Of a stretch of 6,820 nucleotides of DNA, positions 1-6,497 are shown piece after piece. The notes beneath the pieces were generated by a model. That model saw only the letters and a list, made by a program, of their open reading frames with translations, was not told the origin of the DNA and made no database searches. The number at the start of each line of letters is the position of its first letter. Positions within the stretch are counted from its first letter, which is position 1. A program made the position numbers and the translations under genes. This DNA comes from an uncultured Taibaiella sp. (lineage in GTDB: Bacteria; Bacteroidota; Bacteroidia; Chitinophagales; Chitinophagaceae): NCBI GenBank assembly GCA_946886975.1, contig CAMPJV010000140.1, positions 1 through 6,820 of the forward strand, written 5' to 3'.

Positions 1-564
1 ATTTACAAGATAGTTTGGCTTCCTGCCAAGGAAAGGTCCACCAGAAGCGGTTAGGATGACCTTTTCGATGGTCTTCCAGTTTTCGCCAACGAGGCACTGA
101 TATAGGGCGGAGTGCTCACTATCTACAGGGATGACCTGAACACCTTTTTCGGCTGCCCGCTGCATGACGAGCTCACCGGCAACTACCAGCGTTTCTTTGT
201 TTGCAAGGGCAATCTGCTTGCCGGCGTCAATAGCAGAGAGGATGGAGTCCAGGCCGGCAAAGCCAACGATGGCGCCGAGGACGGTGTCCACAGTGTCCCA
301 GCGGACTACTTCGTTTAGCGCGGCGGGGCCGCTGAAGACCTTTACAGGGTCGGATGAAAGAGCCTCTTTGACTGTCTGGTATTTAGATTCATCTGTGATG
401 ACGACTGCATTGGGCTTGAATTGTTTTGCCTGCTCAATGAGCAGCTTTGCGTTGCTGTTAGCACTCAGGATTTCCACCTCAAACAAAGTTGGATTGGCAG
501 ATACCACATCCAAAGCCTGCGTTCCTATCGACCCTGTTGAGCCAAGTATGGCTAAACGCTTCAT
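1..564 (-). CDS. dxr: 1-deoxy-D-xylulose-5-phosphate reductoisomerase (DXR/IspC), N-terminal part
   Basis: DXR is a cytoplasmic, NADPH- and divalent-metal-dependent enzyme. It converts 1-deoxy-D-xylulose 5-phosphate to 2-C-methyl-D-erythritol 4-phosphate, the first committed step of the MEP isoprenoid pathway. The reading frame starts at the ATG at 564-562 and stays open for 188 codons to the window edge. The family is usually about 380-400 residues, so roughly half the protein is present. The NADPH-binding loop GSTGSIG is at residues 8-14. ALANKE is at 119-124. PVDSEHSA, at 146-153, contains the expected metal ligands Asp148 and Glu150. ILTASGGPF, at 170-178, is the start of the substrate phosphate-binding/flexible loop region. 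No key residue is missing in the visible part. The start is set by the immediate lead into the Rossmann strand (MKRLAILGSTGS). There is no strong Shine-Dalgarno sequence, which is normal in Bacteroidota. The rest of the gene and its downstream partners are outside the window. Confidence 0.97.
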   Translation of the reverse strand, partial: MKRLAILGSTGSIGTQALDVVSANPTLFEVEILSANSNAKLLIEQAKQFKPNAVVITDESKYQTVKEALSSDPVKVFSGPAALNEVVRWDTVDTVLGAIVGFAGLDSILSAIDAGKQIALANKETLVVAGELVMQRAAEKGVQVIPVDSEHSALYQCLVGENWKTIEKVILTASGGPFLGRKPNYLVN

Positions 565-602
565 CCTATAATATTTATTGGGTTAAACAGTTTTAAAGAG
601 GT

Positions 603-610
603 CAAAGGTA
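603..610 (-). promoter_or_regulatory. Candidate -7 promoter element for dxr
   Basis: Read on the minus strand, this is TACCTTTG, an exact match to the Bacteroidota housekeeping -7 consensus TAnnTTTG. Transcription would start near position 596, giving a leader of about 30 nt before the dxr ATG at 564. No good TTTG -33 element lies at the usual spacing; the nearest candidate, TTTC, is about 16 nt upstream. The assignment therefore rests on the -7 match and its position alone. Confidence 0.42.
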
Positions 611-696
611 TTTCTTTTGGGAGTAAGAAATATGTTATAGATATGCCAGTATTAGTTATGGTGCGTGAACGTAATGAATGGTATGCTGAAGTCGGA

Positions 697-751
697 GCGA
701 TAGGGTGGCGATAGGGCAGCGACAGAGCAGCGATAGGCTATCGATCGGGTA
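697..751. repeat. Degenerate 11-bp tandem repeat, about five copies
   Basis: Five consecutive 11-bp units start at 697, 708, 719, 730 and 741: GCGATAGGGTG, GCGATAGGGCA, GCGACAGAGCA, GCGATAGGCTA and TCGATCGGGTA. The shared core is GCGATAGG. The 11-bp register weakly continues to the right: CCGT recurs at 758, 769 and 780, and TCTAT at 824 and 835. The array lies between the end of the rhodanese gene and the dxr promoter candidate. The period is not a multiple of three and no convincing gene runs through it, so it is unlikely to be coding. It could be a minisatellite that arose by slippage, or a helically phased protein-binding array. The sequence alone does not decide between these. Confidence 0.7.
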
Positions 752-848
752 GTAAAGCCGTTGGAACTCCGTTGAAAACCCGTGGTAGGCCCAGTGAAGC
801 CAGTGGGAAAAGGGTATTCAGGGTCTATAGAACCTCTATTGAGAGCGG

Positions 849-880
849 GAAATGCGGTAGAGCTACTCTACGGGCATTTC
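849..880 (-). terminator. Hairpin spanning the rhodanese stop codon; possible weak terminator or 3' mRNA stabiliser
   Basis: GTAGAG (857-862) pairs perfectly with CTCTAC (866-871) around a 3-nt loop. GAAATGC (849-855) then pairs with GCATTTC (874-880), separated from the inner stem by an internal loop of 1 nt against 2 nt. The rhodanese stop codon (865-863 on the minus strand) is the loop. On the minus strand no run of T follows the stem, so this is not a classical intrinsic terminator. The pairing is seen directly; the role is inferred. Confidence 0.45.
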
Positions 881-1234
881 GGCTTCTTTCCAGGCCTGTA
901 TGCCGCCATCGAGGTCGACAACTGTCTGAAACCCTTTATCTCTTAGGCTCTTTGCAGCCCTTGCACTCCGCCTACCTGAGTGGCAATATACATATACCGG
1001 CTTTTGCTTATCCAAATTGGCAGTGGCTTGTTCGAAGACTGCATCGTCGTTTATATCAGCAAGAGTGGCGGTCTTGATGTGCTCTTCCTGGTATTCCTCT
1101 GGTGTTCTGACATCGAGTAGCTGAACCTCCGTAGTCAATCCCTCTGCGAAGGTTTTTACATCTACCGTTTGGCTGTGTGAGCAACTGGCAAGGAATATGA
1201 AAAGAATGCTTAAAAACAGTCGTATTTGTGTCAT
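863..1234 (-). CDS. Single-domain rhodanese-like lipoprotein
   Basis: The product is a 123-residue exported protein with one rhodanese homology domain, the fold used for sulfur (persulfide) transfer from thiosulfate or thiol donors. Residues 1-17 are a short, hydrophobic lipoprotein signal. The lipobox is LASC with Cys18 as the predicted lipidated residue, so the mature protein should be membrane-anchored outside the cytoplasm. The rhodanese domain spans about 22-120. LLDVRTPEEYQEEHI is at 39-53. The active-site loop CHSGRRS is at 84-90, with Cys84 as the expected catalytic residue. The usual C-terminal DLDGGIQAWKEAEMPV is at 107-122. The length and intact loop fit an active one-domain enzyme. 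No acidic lipoprotein surface-export motif follows Cys18 (the next residues are SHSQ), so periplasmic orientation is more likely than surface display; this is an inference. It is divergent from the peptidase pair. Substrate and physiological role are unknown. Confidence 0.93.
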   Translation of the reverse strand: MTQIRLFLSILFIFLASCSHSQTVDVKTFAEGLTTEVQLLDVRTPEEYQEEHIKTATLADINDDAVFEQATANLDKQKPVYVYCHSGRRSARAAKSLRDKGFQTVVDLDGGIQAWKEAEMPVE

Positions 1235-1320
1235 GATATAAAATTACGACATTAAGACATTCGGGAGGCGGGTGCTGATGCTGAAATGCTTAGATTTACA
1301 GGATATAACTAATATCAAAC

Positions 1321-3273
1321 ATGAGAAAAGCTTTAAGCTTAGGAATATTGGTGTGCGGCACCTTCAGCAATATCAATGCCCAGGAGGCAGCGGAACATTC
1401 CGTGACATGCGCGCAAAAGCATGCTCAAAACGTGGCGCACGCGAAGATAACGGTGGCCAGTCCTGCAGAGGATGAGTATGACATGAAGTACGTTAAGTTT
1501 AACCTAAATGTTACCAACACGACGACGACGATCAGCGGAGATGTGACTACAGCGGCTAAAGTGGTTGTTCCGTCTATGAGTGCCTATGTATTTGAGCTGC
1601 ATAATCTTTTCATAATAGACTCTGTGCTGTTCAATGGCCAGAAGGTGACTGTTAGCACCTCCGGGTACGTGCGGACCATTACACTTCAGTCACCCCTTCC
1701 GATGAACAGCAACTTTACCGCACAGGTGTTTTACCATGGGAATTCAGGTAATACGCAGAGCTTTCAGGGTCATGGGATCAGAAGGCAGCAATCACCTACA
1801 TATAAGTCGCAAGTGACGTATACCCTGAGTGAACCCTACGGAGCGAAGGACTGGTGGCCTACAAAGCAGTCGCTTACTGATAAGATTGACTCGGCTGATA
1901 TCTGGGTGACTGTTGCGGATTCTCTGAAAGTGGGCAGCAACGGAGTGCTGAAGAATGTAACGCCAATGCCTAATAACAAGAATAGATATGAATGGAGCAC
2001 AAGGATCCCCATCGATTATTACCTCTTGTCCTTTGCTGCAGGTCCGTATATCGAGTACTCCACCTATGTGCATTTCCCGAATAGCACAGACTCGATGCTG
2101 TTCCAGAACTACATTTATAACAACCCAGCGGCCCTAACAAACTGGAAGCAAGAGATTGACTCAGTACCTGCAATGATCACGCACCTTTCCCAGCTATTTG
2201 GGAGGTATCCGTTCTGGAAGGAGAAGTATGGCCATAGCATGGCGCCACTAGGAGGAGGAATGGAACATCAGACAATGACTACACAAGGCACATTCGCTAC
2301 TACTTTGTCTGTGCACGAGCTGGGGCATCAATGGTTTGGCGACAATGTGACCTGCGCGAGCTGGAAGGACATCTGGCTAAATGAAGGATTTGCCTCTTAT
2401 TCGGAATACCTATATAAGGAACACTTCTGGACGCCAAGCCAGGCGTTCAACCATATGCTGGATGTGCACAATGACGTGATGCAAGACTCTGCGGGCAGTG
2501 TTTATGTGGATGATACTACCACGCATTCACGGATATTTGATAGCAGGCTGACATATGACAAAGGGGCGGCCATCGTGCACTCACTGAGATTCATGTTCAA
2601 TAACGATAGTCTATTCTTTGCGGCCCTCAGAACGTATCAGAACACGTACAAGAACGGGACTGCTACCACTGAAAATCTGAAGCAAGTGACACAGCAGGTG
2701 CTAGGCAGGAACCTTGATACCTTCTATCAACAATGGATATATAAAGCAGGATACCCAGTGTATTCCGCGACGTGGAACCAGATAGGCAACAGTGTGATAG
2801 TGAAGCTGGAGCAAACTACTACGGACACATCGGTGGCTTTATTCCACACGCCACTGGAGCTTAGACTCTACTCTGGAACCGGGGACACCATTATCCGCGT
2901 AGAGAACAACAAGCCCAGCCAGACCTACTATTTTCAGTGGAACGAGACAATGGCAGGGATGTTTGTGGACCCGAATGACTGGATCCTGGACAGGACGACG
3001 TCTATCACGAAAGATATTACTTTACTGGGCGTAGGCGAGGTTGCTCAGGGAATGTTCAGAGTATACCCTAACCCAACAAGTAGCGATTGGAAGGTAGTGG
3101 ACCTGCAAGATAACAGTGCGCTTGAGCTGACGGATATGAACGGGCGTGTAGTATACAAGGCCAGAGCGGACAAGGCGGCTGTGATTCCGGCAGCGCATCT
3201 GGCACCAGGAATATACTTGCTTAGGGTGAGCAACAGCAGATCTTCCTCCACGGTAAAATTGAGTAAGCAATAA
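1321..3273 (+). CDS. Secreted M1-family metallopeptidase with T9SS C-terminal sorting domain (paralog 1)
   Basis: This is a 650-residue zinc aminopeptidase-like enzyme predicted to release N-terminal residues from peptides outside the cell. Residues 1-20 form a signal peptide with likely cleavage at NA|Q. The M1 N-terminal beta domain covers about 45-225, and the catalytic domain about 230-470. The zinc site is HELGH at 332-336, followed after 18 residues by Glu355 in WLNEGFASY. His332, His336 and Glu355 are the zinc ligands and Glu333 the general base. TYDKGA carries the expected transition-state tyrosine, Tyr412. The exopeptidase motif reads GGGMEH (311-316), with His in place of the last Asn of GxMEN. 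A short beta-rich region (about 475-570) replaces the long helical C-terminal domain of PepN/ERAP-type enzymes. A T9SS sorting domain follows: VYPNP at 581-585, ALELTDMNGRVVY, and a final GIYLLRVS strand. The start is chosen because it gives a complete signal peptide; no clear Shine-Dalgarno sequence is seen. It is the first gene of an apparent two-gene operon. Confidence 0.95.
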   Translation: MRKALSLGILVCGTFSNINAQEAAEHSVTCAQKHAQNVAHAKITVASPAEDEYDMKYVKFNLNVTNTTTTISGDVTTAAKVVVPSMSAYVFELHNLFIIDSVLFNGQKVTVSTSGYVRTITLQSPLPMNSNFTAQVFYHGNSGNTQSFQGHGIRRQQSPTYKSQVTYTLSEPYGAKDWWPTKQSLTDKIDSADIWVTVADSLKVGSNGVLKNVTPMPNNKNRYEWSTRIPIDYYLLSFAAGPYIEYSTYVHFPNSTDSMLFQNYIYNNPAALTNWKQEIDSVPAMITHLSQLFGRYPFWKEKYGHSMAPLGGGMEHQTMTTQGTFATTLSVHELGHQWFGDNVTCASWKDIWLNEGFASYSEYLYKEHFWTPSQAFNHMLDVHNDVMQDSAGSVYVDDTTTHSRIFDSRLTYDKGAAIVHSLRFMFNNDSLFFAALRTYQNTYKNGTATTENLKQVTQQVLGRNLDTFYQQWIYKAGYPVYSATWNQIGNSVIVKLEQTTTDTSVALFHTPLELRLYSGTGDTIIRVENNKPSQTYYFQWNETMAGMFVDPNDWILDRTTSITKDITLLGVGEVAQGMFRVYPNPTSSDWKVVDLQDNSALELTDMNGRVVYKARADKAAVIPAAHLAPGIYLLRVSNSRSSSTVKLSKQ

Positions 3274-3282
3274 TTGATAGTG

Positions 3283-5232
3283 ATGAAGCTTAGAGAACTC
3301 TTTTATTTAGCAGCGATATGCTGTGCATCTCCGGCTGCAGGACAGAGCCTGGCTCATAGCAGCGAGTCGCGACATTTGGTAAAGGCAAAGACAACAGTTG
3401 CATCACCTGAAGAAGACTACTATGACATACGCTATGTCAAGATGGAAATTGCCGCAACCAATACTTCGACAGCAATAGAGGGGCATGTGACAACGGTGGC
3501 AAGGGTGGTGGTGCCAACAATGACAGAGTACTACTTTGAACTGAGTGATCAGTTGGCAATTGATTCTGCTAAGATAAATGGTCAGATAGTGACCGTGACG
3601 CAGGTGAATACTTTCGTGCGGAAAGTAGCTTTGCCGACACCAATTGCGCAGAATAATTCTTTTACCGCTGAGGTGTTCTATCATGGCGCGCCAACAGGCG
3701 GAACAGGTTTTTTTACCAATGGTATTCTGAACCAGACAGATGCATCGATTCCGGTTCAGGTGACCCATACAGTGAGTGCGGCGATACACTCGAGGGACTG
3801 GTGGCCCTGTAAGCAGTCGCTGACGGACAAGATAGATTCTGCTGACATCTGGATTACTGTGCCGACTGGACTTAAGGTGGCAAGTAATGGCCTGCTGAGG
3901 AACGTAACACCCATTGGGCCTGGCCAGAACAGGTATGAGTGGGCATCGAGATATCCTGCTGATTACTACCTGCTGTCTTTTTCGATAGCACCCTATGCTG
4001 AGTACAATTACTTCATGCACTTTTTGAACAGCACGGACTCTATGCTTGTGCAGAGCTACATCTATAATGATCCTACTATTCTGCAGCAACACAAGGATGA
4101 GCTCGACTCGATAGGTCTAATCGTTAACCACTTCTCGGAAATATTCGGACGCTACCCTTTTGATAGGGAGAAGTTCGGCATTTGCTTAACGCCGCTTGGC
4201 GGAGGGATGGAAAATCAGACCATGGTTTCATTAGGTTCCCTGGATATTACATTAATTGCTCACGAGCTGGCGCACCAGTGGTGGGGTGATAATGTAACGT
4301 GTGGCAGCCTTAAAGACATGTGGCTAAATGAAGGCTTTGCGTCTTATTGTGAGCAGCTTTTCGTAGAGCACTTTCATGGAGTACCTGCGGCTCTGAGCTA
4401 TAGGACACCAGTCTTCAACAGAGTGATGAACGGACCGGGAAGCAGTGGTGGCTCCGTGTATGTTAGCGATACAACAACTGAAGGAAGGATATACAGCTCG
4501 AGCCTGACGTATGACAAAGGAGCAGCCGTGGCTCATATGCTACGCTTTGTGATAAATAATGATAGTCTTTATTTTAAAGTGCTACAAGACTATCAGCAGC
4601 AGTTTGCCTATGGAACAGCCACTACAGAAGACCTGAAGACCCTTGCTGAACAGAACTCCAACCAAGACCTTGACACATTCTTTCACCAGTGGATATATAT
4701 GGAGGGATATCCGACTTATAGTGCTACCTGGTTTCAGAATGGCAGCCAAGTCTTACTGAAGCTTTCGCACACAGCGAGCAAGCCATCATCGGTGCCTGTC
4801 TTCAAGCTGCCGATAGAAATGAAGCTTCAGTCTGGAGCAGGAGATACTACCATCAGGATTTATAACGATCACGCAGTTCAATACTATTCATTTCAGTGGA
4901 CGAATAATATGACAGGTCTCCTAATAGATCCTAATAACCACATCCTGAACAAAGTTGGGAGTATAGCGACAGACCCAAACCTTGTGAGCGTCTCATCACC
5001 TCAGATAGAGAACATAGAAATTTACCCGAACCCTGCTGATAGTTACTGGACAGTGAAACACATTCCTATCAATTCTGAATTGATACTTATTGATATGTTC
5101 GGGAATCAAATCTGGAAATCTACCACGAAGGAAGCCACTGTGCAAATCCCTTCGGGAGCACTAAGACAAGGTACTTATATATTAACCATTTCATTCCAGG
5201 GGAGGACATTAAATTACCACCTAATGAGATAG
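3283..5232 (+). CDS. Secreted M1-family metallopeptidase with T9SS C-terminal sorting domain (paralog 2)
   Basis: A 649-residue tandem paralog of the preceding gene, with the same domain order. Residues 1-21 are a signal peptide with likely cleavage at AG|Q. The zinc site is HELAH at 327-331, plus Glu350 in WLNEGFASY. The exopeptidase motif is a canonical GGGMEN (306-311), and the catalytic-type tyrosine is Tyr410 in TYDKGA. A T9SS sorting domain begins at IYPNP (580-584) and ends in a GTYILTIS strand and NYHLMR. By eye, more than half the residues of the catalytic core match paralog 1, including DWWP.KQSLTDKIDSADIW; the sorting domains match less well. ATG 3283 is preferred over an in-frame TTG at 3274 because it gives a compact signal peptide (MKLRELFYLAA). 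Only 9 nt separate it from the upstream stop, so cotranscription and translational coupling are likely. It has Cys176, Cys301 and Cys356, which paralog 1 lacks. An intrinsic terminator follows. Substrate specificity cannot be read from the sequence. Confidence 0.95.
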   Translation: MKLRELFYLAAICCASPAAGQSLAHSSESRHLVKAKTTVASPEEDYYDIRYVKMEIAATNTSTAIEGHVTTVARVVVPTMTEYYFELSDQLAIDSAKINGQIVTVTQVNTFVRKVALPTPIAQNNSFTAEVFYHGAPTGGTGFFTNGILNQTDASIPVQVTHTVSAAIHSRDWWPCKQSLTDKIDSADIWITVPTGLKVASNGLLRNVTPIGPGQNRYEWASRYPADYYLLSFSIAPYAEYNYFMHFLNSTDSMLVQSYIYNDPTILQQHKDELDSIGLIVNHFSEIFGRYPFDREKFGICLTPLGGGMENQTMVSLGSLDITLIAHELAHQWWGDNVTCGSLKDMWLNEGFASYCEQLFVEHFHGVPAALSYRTPVFNRVMNGPGSSGGSVYVSDTTTEGRIYSSSLTYDKGAAVAHMLRFVINNDSLYFKVLQDYQQQFAYGTATTEDLKTLAEQNSNQDLDTFFHQWIYMEGYPTYSATWFQNGSQVLLKLSHTASKPSSVPVFKLPIEMKLQSGAGDTTIRIYNDHAVQYYSFQWTNNMTGLLIDPNNHILNKVGSIATDPNLVSVSSPQIENIEIYPNPADSYWTVKHIPINSELILIDMFGNQIWKSTTKEATVQIPSGALRQGTYILTISFQGRTLNYHLMR

Positions 5233-5254
5233 AGGAGCTAAAAATAGGATGTTG

Positions 5255-5279
5255 AAGGCCGCCTCAAAAGGCGGCTTTT
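5255..5279 (+). terminator. Intrinsic (rho-independent) terminator of the peptidase operon
   Basis: A perfect 6-bp GC stem, GCCGCC (5258-5263) with GGCGGC (5270-5275), encloses the loop TCAAAA and is followed directly by TTTT (5276-5279). The A and G bases at 5255-5257 can extend the stem into the T run. It lies 22 nt after the stop of the second peptidase and before the TerC promoter candidate, so it marks the operon end. Confidence 0.88.
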
Positions 5280-5307
5280 AACTTATATCCCCTGTGTCTA
5301 TTTCAGT

Positions 5308-5315
5308 TAACTTTG
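5308..5315 (+). promoter_or_regulatory. Candidate -7 promoter element for the TerC-family gene
   Basis: TAACTTTG is an exact match to the Bacteroidota TAnnTTTG -7 consensus. It is placed to start transcription near 5322, about 30 nt before the ATG at 5352. No convincing TTTG -33 element is present at the usual spacing. Downstream, AGGAG at 5333-5337 (14 nt from the ATG) and GGAA at 5343-5346 (5 nt from the ATG) are possible ribosome-binding sequences. The position just after an intrinsic terminator supports an independent transcription unit. Confidence 0.45.
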
Positions 5316-5351
5316 AGTCTCATTTTTTAAATAGGAGCAACCGGAACAGTA

Positions 5352-6230
5352 ATGGTTTTAGAGCACTTTAGCGATCTGCTTGAGCAAATTAAGAATCAAC
5401 CTCTAGCTTCTTTAACCGTTGTTGTCAATCTTATCATCATTGAAAGTCTGCTGTCTGTTGATAATGCAGCAGTGCTGGCAACCATGGTACTTGACCTTCC
5501 CAAAGATCAGCGAAGGAAAGCATTAAAATACGGCATTATTGGAGCTTATTTCTTTCGAGGAATTTGTTTATTGTTTGCAGCGGTACTAATTCAGATCTGG
5601 TGGTTTAAGCCTGTAGGTGGGATATATCTGCTGATGCTGGCGATCCGACATTTCTTGTTTACGAAGAAAAAGGGCTCTGTTGAAACCATAGAGCAGGAAA
5701 TCGACCAGAAGCATCAAGGATGGTTGTATAGAAAGACCCTGGGGGCGTTTGGGCCTTTCTGGGCCACAGTAATACTGGTGGAGATAATGGATCTTGCGTT
5801 CTCTATAGACAACGTGATTGCCGCGAATGCCTATACCAAGAATATTGTACTTATATGGGTGGGTGTTTTTATTGGAATCCTGGCCATGCGATTTGTAGCC
5901 ACAGGATTTGTGAAGCTAATGGAGAAGTACCCATTTCTTGATACCTGTGCGTATCTGGTGCTGGCCATTCTCGGCACGAAACTTACGCTTGCCCTCGTTA
6001 CGCATTTCTTCCCGTGCTCGGGTTTTGCGTTATTTATGGAAGGACCACAGGCCTGTCTTGCCGCTCAGGGGAGGACTCTTCCTCCGGGAGAGCACCCAAC
6101 TGTATGGGGAGATATCATCACTTCCTTTATTAGCATTTTCATATTTTTCGTTCCGGTATTGACTTCATTGCTCTTCAACTTTCCAAAGAGACATAAGCTT
6201 TCCAGAGAATCAGATGAGGTACAGAATTGA
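5352..6230 (+). CDS. TerC-family integral membrane protein
   Basis: A 292-residue inner-membrane protein of the TerC family. Members are linked to tellurite resistance, and several, such as E. coli Alx, to manganese export. The two family signature repeats are present: ESLLSVDNAAVLA (residues 31-43, with Glu31, Asp37 and Asn38) and EIMDLAFSIDNVIAA (from Glu144, with Asp147, Asp153 and Asn154). These conserved acidic residues inside membrane helices are the expected metal-binding sites. About seven hydrophobic segments are visible: 18-43, 60-82, 86-103, 131-157, 163-186, 195-220 and 252-276. A charged loop lies at about 104-130. A 30-residue hydrophilic loop between the last two segments (about 221-251) contains Cys222 and Cys235. 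The basic tail KRHK follows the last helix. The start at 5352 matches the usual family start, ahead of the first helix. It is apparently transcribed alone, between the upstream terminator and a 267-bp gap. The transported ion cannot be determined from sequence; Mn2+ is the best guess from the family. Confidence 0.95.
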   Translation: MVLEHFSDLLEQIKNQPLASLTVVVNLIIIESLLSVDNAAVLATMVLDLPKDQRRKALKYGIIGAYFFRGICLLFAAVLIQIWWFKPVGGIYLLMLAIRHFLFTKKKGSVETIEQEIDQKHQGWLYRKTLGAFGPFWATVILVEIMDLAFSIDNVIAANAYTKNIVLIWVGVFIGILAMRFVATGFVKLMEKYPFLDTCAYLVLAILGTKLTLALVTHFFPCSGFALFMEGPQACLAAQGRTLPPGEHPTVWGDIITSFISIFIFFVPVLTSLLFNFPKRHKLSRESDEVQN

Positions 6231-6497
6231 CGCTTTGTTAATGTCCTGTTAATCGCCGAGAGGTAATAAAGAGGTTGCACAAGGATGGCAATCTTTATGA
6301 AGAACAAAAGCTTATAAGTTTCTTGAAAGCTGAATATTTTTTAGAAGATAAATGATTGAGATTCATTTTTTAATTCTACTTTTATCAAGATCAGTAATCG
6401 AGAAGAGAGAGAATTTTTAAGGTAAGTGATGTTGACCGGAAGCCCGCTGTGTAGGAACTGATTATTTAAATAAGTAACCAACCAAATACTGCAATAT
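6231..6497. other. AT-rich intergenic region with no gene seen
   Basis: No convincing coding frame is visible on either strand. It contains a small hairpin, AAATGA (6350-6355) with TCATTT (6363-6368), that runs into six T (6366-6371). This could be a weak terminator for the TerC gene, but it lies about 120 nt downstream and its stem is AT-rich. TACTTTTA (6377-6384) is a one-mismatch version of the Bacteroidota TAnnTTTG element, with TTG 18 nt upstream at 6356-6358. It could serve the gene starting at 6498 with a leader of about 105 nt. Both assignments are weak. Confidence 0.4.

Noticed and set aside
164..571. Long open frame on the plus strand opposite dxr
   Set aside because: It is the antisense shadow of a clearly conserved dxr frame, and its translation shows no recognisable domain.
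697..751. CRISPR array
   Set aside because: The units are 11 bp, directly adjacent and without spacers, and no cas gene is present.
772..1077. Plus-strand open frame of 101 codons running from the repeat region into the rhodanese gene
   Set aside because: Most of it is antisense to the rhodanese coding sequence. The translation is Arg-rich and low-complexity in character with no motif, and no good start context is seen.
1291..1298. TAGATTTA as a -7 element for the peptidase operon
   Set aside because: It misses the final G of TAnnTTTG, has no upstream TTTG at a suitable spacing, and would leave a leader of only about 15 nt. The operon promoter in 1235-1320 remains unidentified.
3271..3283. 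TTG at 3274 as the start of the second peptidase
   Set aside because: It adds only Met-Ile-Val before an ATG that itself begins a good signal peptide, and TTG starts are rare in Bacteroidota; the ATG at 3283 is simpler.
3403..4092. 229-codon minus-strand open frame inside the second peptidase
   Set aside because: It lies entirely antisense to conserved M1 sequence. The Cys/His/Arg-rich translation is typical of an antisense shadow and contains no coherent domain.
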